From: Methylophaga lonarensis MPL
GTDB taxonomy: Bacteria; Pseudomonadota; Gammaproteobacteria; Nitrosococcales; Methylophagaceae
Direction: 5' to 3'
Length of the DNA stretch: 59,705 nt
NCBI RefSeq assembly: GCF_000349205.1
Contig: NZ_APHR01000017.1
Span: 4 to 59,708, forward strand
The notes under the pieces were generated by a model, which worked only from the letters and a program-made list of their open reading frames with translations, was not told where the DNA came from and did no database searches. The position numbers and the translations under genes are program-made. Below, in pieces: positions 7,357 to 17,497 of this stretch. The number at the start of each line of letters is the position of its first letter. Positions within the stretch are counted from its first letter, which is position 1.

Positions 7357-9123
7357 TCAGTTTTGTTCGCCGTTGTTTTCGGCAAGCTGCAAGGTCCACA
7401 TTTCAAAATATCGGCCCTGGCTTGCGAGTAGTTGTTCGTGTGAGCCTGCCTCGATGATGCGTCCCTGATCCATGACCAGGATCTGATCTGCATCTGTAAT
7501 AGTCGATAAGCGATGTGCAATGACCAGTGTTGTTTTGTTGCTGCTTAATTGTTGCAGCTCATGAACGATGGCCTGTTCTGCATGACTGTCAAGCGCCGAT
7601 GTAGCCTCGTCAAATACCAATATAGATGGATTCTTGAGCAGGGCACGGGCAATGGCCACACGTTGTTTTTCACCGCCCGACAGTTTTAAACCGCGTTCAC
7701 CGACCAGTGTTTGATAACCCTGTGGCAGCTGCTCAATAAAACGATGCAGCTGCGCTTGTCGAGCGGCCGCATAAACCTGCTGCTCGCTGGCTTGAGGATT
7801 ACCGTAGTGGATGTTGTGAAAAAGCGTGTCGTTAAAAAGAACGGTATCTTGCGGCACCACCGCAATTGCCCGACGCACACTATGCTGGCTGACGTTTGCC
7901 AGATTCTGACCATCAATATAGATACGACCCGATGTTGGCGCATAGAAACGAAACAACAGCCTGACTAATGTGGATTTACCCGAGCCGCTGGCACCAACAA
8001 TGGCCAGCTTTTGCCCTGCCGCGACCTCAAAGCTGATGTTTTTGAGTATCTTGCGGTCACTGTCATAACCGAAATTGACGTTATCAAAGCGAACGTTGCC
8101 GCCCTTGAGTTGCAGGTCAGCTGCATCTGGTAAGTCTTTAACATCTTCTGACTGTTCCAGAAGACTGAACATCCTTTCCATGTCAGCCAGTGAATGTCGG
8201 ATTTCACGATAGACAAAGCCTAAAAAACCCAAAGGTAAATAGAGCTGCAATAAATAGGCATTGACTAGAACCAGATCGCCCAAAGTCAGTTCGCCATCAA
8301 TCACCCCCTGGGCTGCAAGTAACATGAGTAAGGTCAGGCCGACAGCGATGATCACCCCCTGTCCAATATTCATCACAGAAAGTGAAGTTTGATTTCTGAT
8401 GGCCGAGTGTTCCCAGCGAGCCAGCTTCTGGTCGTAGCGTTCCGCTTCAAAAGCTTCGTTGTTGAAGTATTTGACGGTTTCGTAGTTGAGCAGGCTGTCT
8501 ATCGCCTGGTTATTGGCTTGTGAATCCATTTCGTTCATCGCACGTCGAAATCGCATACGCCATTCCGTAATCACAAGCGTATAAATGATGAACAGGACAA
8601 TTGTGCCGGTGGTGATGATGGCAAAAATACTGTCGTAGTAAATCAGCAGTACGACAGTGACCAATGCAATTTCGACGATCGTAGGCAGAATGTTAAAGAT
8701 CATGAAATTGAGCAGAAAGGTAATGCCACGGCTACCTCGCTCAATATCTCTGGAGATCCCTCCTGTCTGGCGCTGCAGGTGAAACCTCAACGACAGCTTG
8801 TGCAGATGCTGAAATATTTTGCCGGCAATTTGTCTGACCGAACGGAAAATAACCTTGGCAAATAAGGCATCGCGCAGTTCGCTTAACACACTGCTGGCTA
8901 ATCGCAGCGCACCGTAAGCCAGTAACAAAATAACGGGAAGATAGATGATTTCCTGTTGTTGGGGGTCGAGCGCATCAACTGCGCCTTTGAGCACAACAGG
9001 CACACCAACATTGGCTAGTTTTGCCAGTGATAGCAGGGCCAGCGCAAATAACACTCGGCCCCGAAATTGCCAGATGAACGGAAGCAGGCTGCGAATAGCC
9101 TTCCAGTCGCGATTATTTTTCAT
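7357..9123 (-). CDS. ABC transporter, ATM1/HMT1-type half-transporter (membrane plus ATPase)
   Basis: 588 residues: about six membrane helices in residues 1-330, then an ATPase domain with Walker A GASGSGKST, signature LSGGEKQR and Walker B ILVFDEATSALD. The region with GRVLFALALLSLAKLANVGVPVVLKGAVD and NYETVKYFNNEAFE is typical of the ATM1 group, which exports glutathione-linked sulfur or metal compounds. It works as a homodimer in the inner membrane. The gene stands alone, divergent from fmdB. The substrate in this organism is not shown. Confidence 0.88.
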   Translation of the reverse strand: MKNNRDWKAIRSLLPFIWQFRGRVLFALALLSLAKLANVGVPVVLKGAVDALDPQQQEIIYLPVILLLAYGALRLASSVLSELRDALFAKVIFRSVRQIAGKIFQHLHKLSLRFHLQRQTGGISRDIERGSRGITFLLNFMIFNILPTIVEIALVTVVLLIYYDSIFAIITTGTIVLFIIYTLVITEWRMRFRRAMNEMDSQANNQAIDSLLNYETVKYFNNEAFEAERYDQKLARWEHSAIRNQTSLSVMNIGQGVIIAVGLTLLMLLAAQGVIDGELTLGDLVLVNAYLLQLYLPLGFLGFVYREIRHSLADMERMFSLLEQSEDVKDLPDAADLQLKGGNVRFDNVNFGYDSDRKILKNISFEVAAGQKLAIVGASGSGKSTLVRLLFRFYAPTSGRIYIDGQNLANVSQHSVRRAIAVVPQDTVLFNDTLFHNIHYGNPQASEQQVYAAARQAQLHRFIEQLPQGYQTLVGERGLKLSGGEKQRVAIARALLKNPSILVFDEATSALDSHAEQAIVHELQQLSSNKTTLVIAHRLSTITDADQILVMDQGRIIEAGSHEQLLASQGRYFEMWTLQLAENNGEQN

Positions 9124-9271
9124 AACCGTTCAGTTTAGCCTAAAGCGGGAAATGAAAGGTCGTTGACAAGCATTTTAGGTATAATTCATTAGTTGAATCA
9201 CTTGAAATGCAGCAACGTTGCCGCATATTACCGATTCCTTGTGTGAATCAAACGTTCAGAGGGATTGAAAG

Positions 9272-9541
9272 ATGCCTTTTTATGAGTATCGCTGCGATGC
9301 GTGTGGACACGGTTTTGAAGCTTTGCAAAAGATCAGTGATGAACCACTCAAACATTGCCCTGCCTGTGAGGCCCCACAACTGAGAAAGCTGGTTTCAGCG
9401 GCAGGTTTCAGATTGAAAGGCCAAGGTTGGTACGAGACAGATTTTAAATCCGGTAGCAAGAAGAACCTTGCTGAGGGTTCGCCAGACTCAGGCTCAAGCG
9501 CTTCTGCCGCATCCTGCGGTACGGGCTGTGCCTGCCACTGA
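9272..9541 (+). CDS. FmdB-family zinc ribbon protein
   Basis: 89 residues. It begins MPFYEYRCDACGHGFEA with CxxC, then CPAC, forming the zinc ribbon of the FmdB/CxxC_CxxC_SSSS family. The tail is Ser/Gly-rich and ends with CGTGCACH. RBS GAGGG precedes the ATG. It is the first gene of a run with DUF502 and aspS, a common gammaproteobacterial order. The family was named as a regulator of formamidase, but a general role is unknown. Confidence 0.88.
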   Translation: MPFYEYRCDACGHGFEALQKISDEPLKHCPACEAPQLRKLVSAAGFRLKGQGWYETDFKSGSKKNLAEGSPDSGSSASAASCGTGCACH

Positions 9542-9548
9542 TTATTAA

Positions 9549-10199
9549 ATGCGTAAATATCTGATAGCCGGCTTGCTGGTCTGGATGCCGCTGGGGATTA
9601 CTTTCCTGGTGGTCAGAGCCGTGGTTGGCTTTCTGGATAAACTGGTGCTGGTCTTGCCTGATGCCTACCAGCCCAGTAACCTTTTCGGTTTTAACATTCC
9701 CGGGCTGGGCGTGCTGATTGCCATCGCACTGGTATTGGCGACAGGCATGTTCATGGCCAACTTGCTGGGGCGAAGACTGATCCATGCTTGGGAATCTGTG
9801 CTGGCCAGGATTCCGCTGGTACGTAGTATCTACACCGGCGTCAAACAAGTTATGGAGGCTGTACTGGCAGCCGATGCCAAATCCTTTCGCAAGGTATTAC
9901 TCGTTGAATACCCTCGTAAGGGCGTCTGGAGTCTCGCTTTTATGACTTCTTCAGACCTTGGTGAGGTGCAAGATAAAACGGCAGCCGATGTGGTCAGCGT
10001 GTTTGTGCCGACCACACCAAATCCGACATCGGGTTTTGTGTTGATGGTGCCGGAACACGAAGTCATCTATCTGGACATGAGTGTCGAAGATGGCTTGAAG
10101 ATGATTATCTCGATGGGTGTGGTGGTGCCAGACAACACGCTCTATCGACTAAAACAGCAATCCGGCGCAGCAGTGCAACCGGATACCGAGCGCCAGTAA
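9549..10199 (+). CDS. DUF502-family membrane protein
   Basis: 216 residues. Two N-terminal membrane helices (YLIAGLLVWMPLGITFLVVRAVVGF and LGVLIAIALVLATGMFMANLLG) precede a soluble domain with PLVRSIYTGVKQV and FVPTTPNPTSGFVLMVP, the hallmark of DUF502. Function is unknown. It starts 7 bases after fmdB and lies before aspS, the conserved neighbourhood of this family. Confidence 0.9.
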   Translation: MRKYLIAGLLVWMPLGITFLVVRAVVGFLDKLVLVLPDAYQPSNLFGFNIPGLGVLIAIALVLATGMFMANLLGRRLIHAWESVLARIPLVRSIYTGVKQVMEAVLAADAKSFRKVLLVEYPRKGVWSLAFMTSSDLGEVQDKTAADVVSVFVPTTPNPTSGFVLMVPEHEVIYLDMSVEDGLKMIISMGVVVPDNTLYRLKQQSGAAVQPDTERQ

Positions 10200-10246
10200 T
10201 AGCAACTGGCTGTTAATTCATTCAATCAGATAACTTTGGAAATTTT

Positions 10247-12031
10247 ATGCGTAGCCATTATTGCGGCGATGTGAACGAATCTTTGGTGGGACAAACAGTC
10301 ACAGTGGCAGGCTGGATGCATCGTCGGCGTGACCATGGCGGTGTCATATTTATCGATCTGCGTGACCGTGAAGGGTTGGTGCAGGTGGTCTGTAATCCTG
10401 AAGATGCTGAAAGTTTTGCTGTCGCCGAAAAAGTCCGCAGCGAATTCGTCCTGCAAATTGAAGGCGAGGTTAAACCGCGCCCTGCGGGCAGCGAAAATAC
10501 CGACTTGCGCAGTGGCAAAATTGAACTGATTGCCAAGCGAGTTGAAATTCTCAACAGCTCTGAAACGCCGCCATTTCCACTGAATGAGCAGGCAGAAGTC
10601 AACGAGGATATTCGCCTGCGTCATCGTTATATCGATCTGCGCAGACCGGAAATGCTGCAAAAACTGCGTTTCCGATCAATGATTACCCGCCAGTTACGAC
10701 AGTACCTGGATGCCAAAGGGTTTTTGGATATCGAAACCCCCATTCTGACCAAGGCGACACCGGAAGGTGCGCGTGATTATCTGGTACCAAGCCGAACTCA
10801 CCAAGGTGAGTTTTTTGCGCTGCCGCAATCACCGCAACTATTCAAGCAATTGCTGATGGTGGCTGGCATGGATCGTTACTACCAGGTGGTTCGCTGCTTC
10901 CGTGATGAAGATTTGCGTGCCGACCGCCAGCCGGAGTTCACTCAGCTCGACATAGAAACCTCGTTTGTCGAGGAAGAAGAGCTGATGAATTTGATGGAAG
11001 AAATGATCCGGGATCTGTTCGCCAATGTGCTGGAGCAGGCTTTACCCAAACCTTTCCCGCGCATGAGTTACGCAGAAGCGATGGATCGTTTTGGCAGTGA
11101 CAAACCAGACTTGCGAATCCCGCTTGAGCTGGTCGAAGTCAGCGATCTGATGAAAGCCGTGGACTTCAAGGTTTTTTCAGGCCCTGCCAGTGATGAGCGT
11201 GGTCGTGTTGCCGCATTGAGAGTGCCTGGCGGTAATGAACTGAGCCGTAAAGAAATTGATGATTACACCAAATATGTTGGCATTTATGGTGCTAAGGGAC
11301 TTGCCTACATCAAAATCAACGACATCAGCGCAGGCCGTGAGGGTTTGCAATCACCGATTTTGAAATTCCTACCGGATGATGTGGTCGAAGCTATTTTACA
11401 AAGAACAGGCGCTCAAACTGGCGATCTGGTGTTCTTTGGTGCTGACAAAGCGACCATCGTCAACGAGGCACTTGGTGCACTGCGTGTCAAACTGGGCCAT
11501 GACCTCAATATGGTCGAGCACGGCTGGAAACCTTTGTGGGTCGTTGAGTTTCCGATGTTTGAGTGGGATGACAAAACCCAGCGCTGGTATGCACTGCATC
11601 ATCCATTCACCGCACCGCGTGTTGAAGATGAATCGTTACTTGAAACAGATCCGGGCCGTTGTTTGTCACGTGCCTATGATATGGTGCTTAACGGGACGGA
11701 ATTAGGTGGTGGCTCAATGCGTATCCACAAAACTGAACTTCAGCAAAAGGTATTCAGAATGCTGGGTATCAGTGATGAAGAGGCGGCAGAAAAATTCGGC
11801 TTCCTGTTACAAGCTCTGAAGTATGGTTGCCCACCACACGGCGGTTTGGCGTTCGGTCTGGATCGTCTGGCAATGCTGATGACGGGCTCGGCGTCGATTC
11901 GAGATGTCATGGCATTTCCAAAAACCCAGTCGGCGGCCTGTTTACTGACAGATGCACCAGGTGCTGTCAGTGATGAACAACTGAAAGAACTGAATATCCG
12001 TTTACGAAAGTTGCCTGGCGCAGAAGCCTAA
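10247..12031 (+). CDS. aspS: Aspartyl-tRNA synthetase
   Basis: 594 residues, the normal bacterial AspRS length. It has the N-terminal OB-fold anticodon domain ([23 protein letters not shown]), class II motif 2 ([20 protein letters not shown]), the bacterial insertion (GAD) domain, and motif 3 ([13 protein letters not shown]). It charges tRNA-Asp in the cytosol. Whether it is discriminating or not cannot be settled by eye. The gene follows DUF502 and is followed 17 bases later by nadA. Confidence 0.97.
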   Translation: MRSHYCGDVNESLVGQTVTVAGWMHRRRDHGGVIFIDLRDREGLVQVVCNPEDAESFAVAEKVRSEFVLQIEGEVKPRPAGSENTDLRSGKIELIAKRVEILNSSETPPFPLNEQAEVNEDIRLRHRYIDLRRPEMLQKLRFRSMITRQLRQYLDAKGFLDIETPILTKATPEGARDYLVPSRTHQGEFFALPQSPQLFKQLLMVAGMDRYYQVVRCFRDEDLRADRQPEFTQLDIETSFVEEEELMNLMEEMIRDLFANVLEQALPKPFPRMSYAEAMDRFGSDKPDLRIPLELVEVSDLMKAVDFKVFSGPASDERGRVAALRVPGGNELSRKEIDDYTKYVGIYGAKGLAYIKINDISAGREGLQSPILKFLPDDVVEAILQRTGAQTGDLVFFGADKATIVNEALGALRVKLGHDLNMVEHGWKPLWVVEFPMFEWDDKTQRWYALHHPFTAPRVEDESLLETDPGRCLSRAYDMVLNGTELGGGSMRIHKTELQQKVFRMLGISDEEAAEKFGFLLQALKYGCPPHGGLAFGLDRLAMLMTGSASIRDVMAFPKTQSAACLLTDAPGAVSDEQLKELNIRLRKLPGAEA

Positions 12032-12048
12032 ACTCAGGGGGAAAGCTC

Positions 12049-13161
12049 GTGGCCACACAAGCACTCGAAAAAGCCATACCGTTTGAACAGTACTTCTCAC
12101 TGGACGATGAAACCTGCGATGCGCGCATCGCAGTTGCCAAGGAAAAACTTGGCGATGATCTGGTCATTCTCGGACATCACTACCAGCGAAATGAAGTCTT
12201 CAAGCATGCGGACTATTCGGGTGACTCGCTGAAGTTGTCACGCAATGCGGCCTCATCCGACGCTAAATACATTGTTTTCTGTGGTGTTCATTTCATGGCT
12301 GAAGTGGCGGATATTCTTTCCCGCCCGGATCAGATTTCGATTTTGCCTGACATGGCTGCGGGCTGCTCGATGGCCGATATGGCAAACCGGGTCAATGTTG
12401 ACCGGGCATGGCAGGAAATGGCTGAAGTGTTTGACCCGGAAGAGATGGTCACCCCGATTACCTACATTAACTCTGCTGCTGATTTGAAGTCATTTTGCGG
12501 CAAGCATGGCGGGATTGTCTGTACCTCAACCAACGCGCCGCATGTCTTGGAGTGGGCTTTCGAGCGAAGAGAGAAAATCCTGTTTTTCCCCGATCAGCAT
12601 CTGGGACGAAATACCGGTCACAAAATGGGTATTCCACTTGATGAGATGGTGGTCTGGGATTTTGACAAACCACTGGGCGGGCTTACCCCGGAGCAACTCA
12701 AAGCAGCAAAAATCATCCTCTGGAAAGGTTTTTGTTCAGTACATCAGATGTTCCAGCCGCAACAAATTGACAATTTCCTGGCGAAATATCCTGAGACTAA
12801 AGTGATCTCTCATCCTGAGTGCAGCTTTGAAGTCTGCCAGAAGTCTGATTTTGTCGGCTCAACCGAGTTTATCGTGAATACCATTGCCAACAGTGAGCCA
12901 AATACACGTTGGCTGGTTGGTACTGAACTGAATCTGGTGAACCGCTTACATGAGCGGTTTCAGCACGAGGGCAAATCGGTACATTTCATGTCACCGACTG
13001 TTTGCATGTGTTCGACCATGTTCCGCGTCGACCCTCAGCATTTGCTCTGGGTGTTGGAAAACCTGCTTGAAGGCCATGTGGTCAACCAGATTTCTGTCGA
13101 TTCTGTAACGGCTGCTGAAGCCAAGCTGGCACTGGATCGTATGCTGGATTTGCCAATCTGA
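12049..13161 (+). CDS. nadA: Quinolinate synthase A
   Basis: 370 residues from a GTG start preceded by CAGGGGGA. NadA condenses iminoaspartate with dihydroxyacetone phosphate to quinolinate, the first committed NAD precursor, using a 4Fe-4S cluster. The conserved cysteines are visible in IVFCGVHFMAE, GIVCTSTNAP and SPTVCMCSTM. LGHHYQRNEV near residue 45 and HPECSFEVCQ are also typical. It shares a plus-strand run with aspS upstream and the small zinc-finger gene downstream. Confidence 0.96.
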   Translation: MATQALEKAIPFEQYFSLDDETCDARIAVAKEKLGDDLVILGHHYQRNEVFKHADYSGDSLKLSRNAASSDAKYIVFCGVHFMAEVADILSRPDQISILPDMAAGCSMADMANRVNVDRAWQEMAEVFDPEEMVTPITYINSAADLKSFCGKHGGIVCTSTNAPHVLEWAFERREKILFFPDQHLGRNTGHKMGIPLDEMVVWDFDKPLGGLTPEQLKAAKIILWKGFCSVHQMFQPQQIDNFLAKYPETKVISHPECSFEVCQKSDFVGSTEFIVNTIANSEPNTRWLVGTELNLVNRLHERFQHEGKSVHFMSPTVCMCSTMFRVDPQHLLWVLENLLEGHVVNQISVDSVTAAEAKLALDRMLDLPI

Positions 13162-13174
13162 GGAGATCAGAGCA

Positions 13175-13369
13175 ATGACGGAGTCAACTCAAGCCTGTAG
13201 TGAGCGCAGTTATCAAATCACCGAGCGTGATTTGCCGTTGAGTTGTCCGTTACCCTCCATGGCTCTCTGGAATGCCCATCCGCGGGTGTATCTGGATATT
13301 GAAAGTCATGGTGAGGTGATCTGCCCTTATTGCGGCACGCATTACACATTGCAGCGTCCTGCATCATGA
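13175..13369 (+). CDS. zf-CHCC zinc-finger protein (NDUFS6-like)
   Basis: 64 residues. The C-terminal half, HPRVYLDIESHGEVICPYCGTHY, is the zf-CHCC zinc motif shared with the NDUFS6 subunit of complex I and small bacterial proteins of unknown job. RBS GAGGAG lies ahead of the ATG. Its stop overlaps the start of the Nudix gene by the ATGA arrangement, so the two are probably co-translated. Confidence 0.8.
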   Translation: MTESTQACSERSYQITERDLPLSCPLPSMALWNAHPRVYLDIESHGEVICPYCGTHYTLQRPAS

Positions 13370-13749
13370 TCCATGTCGCAGTTGCCGTTATCGTCAACGA
13401 CTTGCAGCAAGTCTTGATCACTCGCCGCCATCAACATCAGCATCAAGGTAATCTGTGGGAGTTTCCTGGTGGCAAATGCGAGCCAGGTGAACAGGTCATA
13501 GACACCTTGAAAAGAGAGATTCTCGAAGAGGTTGGTTTATCGGTGATGTCAGCCGAGCCGTTAATCAAAGTACCCTTTGATTATGGCGATCGACAAGTGT
13601 TACTGGATGTTTGGCGGGTGTCCGAGTTTGTCGGCGATGCACAAGGTCGTGAAGGTCAAGCCATGCACTGGTGCGATATAAATGCACTTGAGGATTATGA
13701 TTTTCCGGCAGCCAATCAGCCCATTATTGCGGTGGTCTCCAGAGCTTAG
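13366..13749 (+). CDS. mutT: Nudix hydrolase, MutT-type (8-oxo-dGTP diphosphatase-like)
   Basis: 127 residues starting at the ATG overlapping the previous stop (ATGA). The longer upstream frame would overlap the zinc-finger gene by 40 bases, so I reject it. The Nudix box is complete: GGKCEPGE, seven residues, then [20 protein letters not shown] and LWEFPGGK match MutT, which removes oxidised dGTP from the nucleotide pool. The gene ends in a 4-base overlap with the convergent yacG, which is the common genomic partner of mutT. Confidence 0.88.
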   Translation: MIHVAVAVIVNDLQQVLITRRHQHQHQGNLWEFPGGKCEPGEQVIDTLKREILEEVGLSVMSAEPLIKVPFDYGDRQVLLDVWRVSEFVGDAQGREGQAMHWCDINALEDYDFPAANQPIIAVVSRA

Positions 13750-13925
13750 TGTCTGGGTTCGTCTTCCGGTTCGAATGTTGGCTCACCTGCAATACGGTGG
13801 TTTTCAGCCGCCCAGTCCCCCAGATCAATCAGTTTGCAACGCTCTGAGCAGAACGGGCGCCATTTCGCTTCATCATTCCAGATAACGTTTTTGCCACAGG
13901 TCGGGCACTGCACAACATTCACCAT
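13746..13925 (-). CDS. yacG: DNA gyrase inhibitor YacG
   Basis: A short gene of 59 residues. It carries [15 protein letters not shown] and [19 protein letters not shown]: two Cys pairs (CxxC and CxxxC) that bind zinc in the YacG family, which binds GyrB and blocks DNA binding. It is followed on the same strand by zapD 8 bases away, which follows the standard coaE-zapD-yacG order. The stop codon lies inside the last codons of the convergent mutT gene. Confidence 0.92.
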   Translation of the reverse strand: MVNVVQCPTCGKNVIWNDEAKWRPFCSERCKLIDLGDWAAENHRIAGEPTFEPEDEPRH

Positions 13926-13933
13926 AGCGTTAC

Positions 13934-14704
13934 TTACATCGCGCAGCAGCTGAGTTCGAAATCGACATCATCAGCAATCTGCTGTGGACGACTATCGATA
14001 TCAAACTGCATGAAACGAACAGTAAAGCGATGTTTACCGCCACTGATTTCCGGGTAAAAAGGACTGCCTTCGGGGAGTTTGACTCGAATCAGTTGATGCG
14101 GTTGATTGGCATCCAGCGAACGTTGATAAAAGCCTGCTTCTGCCTGAGCAGGATTAAATCCAATGCTTTGACGAATCAGCCGTAACGTGATTTCAATGGC
14201 CGCTCTGGCCGCGACAAAGTGTTCCAGCCAGAGCTGAATTTGTTGTTGCCGTTGCTCGGCGCTGCTGTGCTGTAACCAGAAATGATAAGCCGGTAAGTCA
14301 AAGTCACAGGTGCCACCAGCAATGCTCGAACGCTGGCGAATGCTGTAAAGGAAGTCATTTTCTTTTAGTGCCTGACCGATGATCGATTTTTTCAGATGCA
14401 GTGCATCCAGTGTTTGATCAAGCTCTGCCAACAAGCTGTCCAGCATACTTCTGTCGACACCAGGAATGTTTTCAAGGGCAGTAAGATTGGATATCAACCT
14501 TTCAATTTCTTTGATGATTTCAGCCTTGATATCACTACGTTCAAAGACAGAGAGCATCGAAAGCATGGCATCAATTGCGTCACGATGATGCATTTCTGAC
14601 GTACCGCTGAGTGCATGATCAACTCTGGCAAACAGAAACTCCAGACGCAGAAAGGTACGGATTCGTTCGTTCAGGGGCTGTTCGTAAACAATGAATTCAG
14701 ACAC
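13934..14704 (-). CDS. zapD: Cell division protein ZapD
   Basis: 256 residues. The start [21 protein letters not shown] is diagnostic of ZapD (formerly YacF), which cross-links FtsZ filaments at the division ring. The C-terminus holds [13 protein letters not shown], also conserved. It sits between coaE and yacG, the usual place. Cytosolic, no membrane segment. Confidence 0.94.
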   Translation of the reverse strand: MSEFIVYEQPLNERIRTFLRLEFLFARVDHALSGTSEMHHRDAIDAMLSMLSVFERSDIKAEIIKEIERLISNLTALENIPGVDRSMLDSLLAELDQTLDALHLKKSIIGQALKENDFLYSIRQRSSIAGGTCDFDLPAYHFWLQHSSAEQRQQQIQLWLEHFVAARAAIEITLRLIRQSIGFNPAQAEAGFYQRSLDANQPHQLIRVKLPEGSPFYPEISGGKHRFTVRFMQFDIDSRPQQIADDVDFELSCCAM

Positions 14705-14768
14705 AGTTCAACAATCTTGAAGGACGCCAAAAAAAGCTATTGTCTCTGACATTCATCAGCGTGGCAAC

Positions 14769-15374
14769 TCACAGACTTTGCTCGGACAGATTCAGATATT
14801 TGAAGTGCAATTGTTCAACCGCAGCCACCAGACTCTCTCGAGTGTCGTCATTTCGAATAACGTCATCAGCAAAGTTAAGCCTTTGTTCTGGTGTCACTTG
14901 GGTAGCGATAATGGCCTCTGCCATCTGAGCGTCGATTCCAGGTCGTTGCAACAAGCGCTCCATTTGTGTGGATGGAGTGCAATCAATCACCAGAATTCTG
15001 TCTACCGTCGTTTGTAAACCGGCTTCGATCAAGAGAGGGACAGACAGGATACAGTACGCCGAACGGCAATTATCAGCCCGAATCCGCAGTTGTTGCTTGA
15101 TGGCGGGATGGAGAATTTGCTCAAGTCGCTGTCGATGTTGCTCATCGGTGAATACTTTTTCACGCAACCAGGCGCGATTTAGCGTGTTGTCAGGCATCAG
15201 TGCTGCATTACCAAAATAACTGACGATTTCACGGTAACAGGGCATGCCGGGCTCGACCAGTTCACGGGAAATCTCATCCGCATCAATAATTGCAACGCCA
15301 TGCGCCGCAAACAACTCTGATACCGTTGATTTGCCGCTGGCAACACCGCCGGTCAGGCCGATTTTGAAAGTCAT
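14769..15374 (-). CDS. coaE: Dephospho-CoA kinase
   Basis: 201 residues from the ATG at 15374 (MTFKIGLTGG). The P-loop GLTGGVASGKST binds ATP. The lid and CoA-site segments (DADEISRELVEPG and HPAIKQQLR) follow. CoaE makes the last step of coenzyme A synthesis. A longer upstream frame exists but would run into pilD, so I reject it. The start lies one base from the pilD stop, which fits the pilBCD-coaE-zapD-yacG operon. Confidence 0.95.
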   Translation of the reverse strand: MTFKIGLTGGVASGKSTVSELFAAHGVAIIDADEISRELVEPGMPCYREIVSYFGNAALMPDNTLNRAWLREKVFTDEQHRQRLEQILHPAIKQQLRIRADNCRSAYCILSVPLLIEAGLQTTVDRILVIDCTPSTQMERLLQRPGIDAQMAEAIIATQVTPEQRLNFADDVIRNDDTRESLVAAVEQLHFKYLNLSEQSL

Positions 15375-15375
15375 A

Positions 15376-16248
15376 TCAGGCAAGCCCCGACAATGACAGA
15401 TACCATTGATTGATGGCTTCACCCCAGACCAACGCCAGCCAGCCAGCGACGGCAAGATAAGGTCCGAATGGAATAGGCTGATCCTGTTGTTGCTTCTTCA
15501 ATAGCATCAAGGTGATGCCGACCACCGCACCGACCAATGAGGATAACAGCACAATGGCGGGCAAAAATTGCCAGCCCAGCCATGCACCCAATGCGGCCAA
15601 CAGTTTGAAATCTCCATAGCCCATACCTTCTTTGCCGGTGAGTAATTTGAATCCATGAAACACCAGCCACAGCGACAAATAACCCGCGATGGCGCCAATG
15701 ACGGCCGAGTTCAGAGAGGTGAAAGTGCCAAACAGATTGAAAAACAAGCCCAGCCAGAGCAGCGGCAGGGTGATATTGTCTGGCAACAATTGATGGTCAA
15801 CATCTATAAATGTCAGCGCAATCAGTGCCCAGGTCATCAACAACGCACCCGCACAGGCAAGGGTAAAACCAAAATGCCAGGCAACCACCACCGATAGTAT
15901 GCCGGTCAGTGCTTCAATCAGTGGATAACGCAGGCTGATAGGTGATTTACATTCTTTGCATCGACCTCGCAGCAGCAGGTAACTCAACACCGGAATATTT
16001 TCCAGCGCGGTGATCGCATGTCCACAATGTGGACAGCGGGAGCAGGGGCGACTGAGGGTAAACGCTTCTGTCGGCTGAGGGTTATTGATACCGTTCAGTT
16101 CATTACATTGTGACTGCCAGTCACGCTGCATGATAATTGGCAGGCGATGAATCACCACATTGAGAAAGCTGCCAACCAGCAGCCCCAGAAGGCCCGTCGC
16201 TAACAATAAAAAAGATTGTGAGTGAGCCAGTACATCAAATAAGGCCAT
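15376..16248 (-). CDS. pilD: Type IV prepilin peptidase / N-methyltransferase
   Basis: 290 residues of polytopic membrane protein. The cytosolic zinc loop has two CxxC pairs (CSRCPHC and CKEC). The peptidase aspartates lie in TFIDVDHQLLPD and in GMGYGDFKLLA. PilD cuts the leader peptide of prepilins and methylates the new N-terminus. It also processes type II secretion pseudopilins when those are present. It lies directly after pilC. Confidence 0.95.
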   Translation of the reverse strand: MALFDVLAHSQSFLLLATGLLGLLVGSFLNVVIHRLPIIMQRDWQSQCNELNGINNPQPTEAFTLSRPCSRCPHCGHAITALENIPVLSYLLLRGRCKECKSPISLRYPLIEALTGILSVVVAWHFGFTLACAGALLMTWALIALTFIDVDHQLLPDNITLPLLWLGLFFNLFGTFTSLNSAVIGAIAGYLSLWLVFHGFKLLTGKEGMGYGDFKLLAALGAWLGWQFLPAIVLLSSLVGAVVGITLMLLKKQQQDQPIPFGPYLAVAGWLALVWGEAINQWYLSLSGLA

Positions 16249-16251
16249 GTA

Positions 16252-17493
16252 TCAGATAACCGCACCAAGTTTGAAAATTGGCAGGTACATGGCAATGACC
16301 AGCGTACCAATGACCACGCCTAGGAAGGCCATGATTAACGGCTCCAATAAGGCTGTCATATTATCGACGGCATCATCGACTTCACGCTCATAAAAATCGG
16401 CGACTTTTGCCAGCATGGCATCCAGTGAGCCAGATTCCTCACCTATCGCCACCATCTGAATGACAATGTTCGGAAACAGTGTTGTTTCTTGCATGGATTT
16501 GTTGAGCTGGGTACCGGTGGACACATCATCCCGCATGATCAGCGTGGCTTCACTGAACACGATGTTGCCGGTGGCGCCGGCCACAGATGTCATTGCTTCA
16601 ACCATGGGCACACCGGCCTTGAACATAACCGCAAAAGTTCTGGCAAATCGCGCAATCGCTCCCTTGTGCAAAATGTTGCCGACCACAGGCAGTTTTAAAA
16701 GTGTGCGATCCAGCAGATGTTGTAGTTTTCGGGATCGTTTCTTCATCGCCATGAAGCCTGTCACCGAGCCAATTAACACCCCGAAAATCAGCCACCATAT
16801 TTCCTGAAACACCTGTGAGATGGTGATGACCAGTTTGGTCAGTGCCGGTAGATCAGCGCCAAAGCCCTGAAACAATTCTTCAAACTGCGGTATGACAAAA
16901 ATCATTAAGATGGCGGTCACAATGAACGCGACGACAATAATCGCCGCCGGGTAGACAAGTGCTTTCTTGATTTTTGCTTTGAGTGCTTCTGTCTTTTCCT
17001 GATAAGTCGCGATTTCATTCAACAGAGTTTCAAGGGTACCAGACTGTTCACCGGCATGAATCAGGCTGACATAGAGGTCATCAAAGTGTAGCGGATATTT
17101 GCCCAGTGACTCTGCAAGGCTGGTACCCGACTCAACATCTGCTTTAATGGCCAGCAACATTTCCTGCATGCTCTGGTTTTCATGGCCTTGACCGATAATT
17201 TCAATGGATTGCATCAGCGGTACACCCGACGACATCATGGTGGCCAGCATTCGACTGAACAGAGCGATATCTGAAGACTTGATCGGAGGCTTGCGTGCTG
17301 CAAACAAATCTTTGGGTTTTTTGCGGACCTTGGTCGGTGTGATGGATTGTCGGCGCAATTCATTGCGCACCTCGTTGACATTTTCGCCGACCATCTCGCC
17401 TTTTATTTTTCGGCCTTGGCGGTTGGTGCCTTGCCATAGATAAATGGTTGGAAGTTTTGCTTTTGCTGCCTTTCTTGCGCGCGCCTGGGCCAC
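16252..17493 (-). CDS. pilC: Type IV pilus inner-membrane platform protein PilC
   Basis: 413 residues with two GspF-type domains: the first after LFSRMLATMMSSGVPLMQSIE, the second after FARTFAVMFKAGVPMVEAM. The C-terminal anchor is MALLEPLIMAFLGVVIGTLVIAMYLP-like. PilC sits in the inner membrane and couples the PilB and PilT motors to pilus assembly. A Lys/Arg-rich N-terminus (ARARKAAKAKLPTIYLW) precedes the cytosolic domain. It starts 4 bases after pilB ends. Confidence 0.95.
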   Translation of the reverse strand: MAQARARKAAKAKLPTIYLWQGTNRQGRKIKGEMVGENVNEVRNELRRQSITPTKVRKKPKDLFAARKPPIKSSDIALFSRMLATMMSSGVPLMQSIEIIGQGHENQSMQEMLLAIKADVESGTSLAESLGKYPLHFDDLYVSLIHAGEQSGTLETLLNEIATYQEKTEALKAKIKKALVYPAAIIVVAFIVTAILMIFVIPQFEELFQGFGADLPALTKLVITISQVFQEIWWLIFGVLIGSVTGFMAMKKRSRKLQHLLDRTLLKLPVVGNILHKGAIARFARTFAVMFKAGVPMVEAMTSVAGATGNIVFSEATLIMRDDVSTGTQLNKSMQETTLFPNIVIQMVAIGEESGSLDAMLAKVADFYEREVDDAVDNMTALLEPLIMAFLGVVIGTLVIAMYLPIFKLGAVI

Positions 17494-17497
17494 TGGT

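Noticed and set aside
9163-9185. Sigma-70 promoter TTGACA...TATAAT before fmdB
   Set aside because: Spacing is 11 bases, too short for the usual 16-18. The hexamers may be chance.
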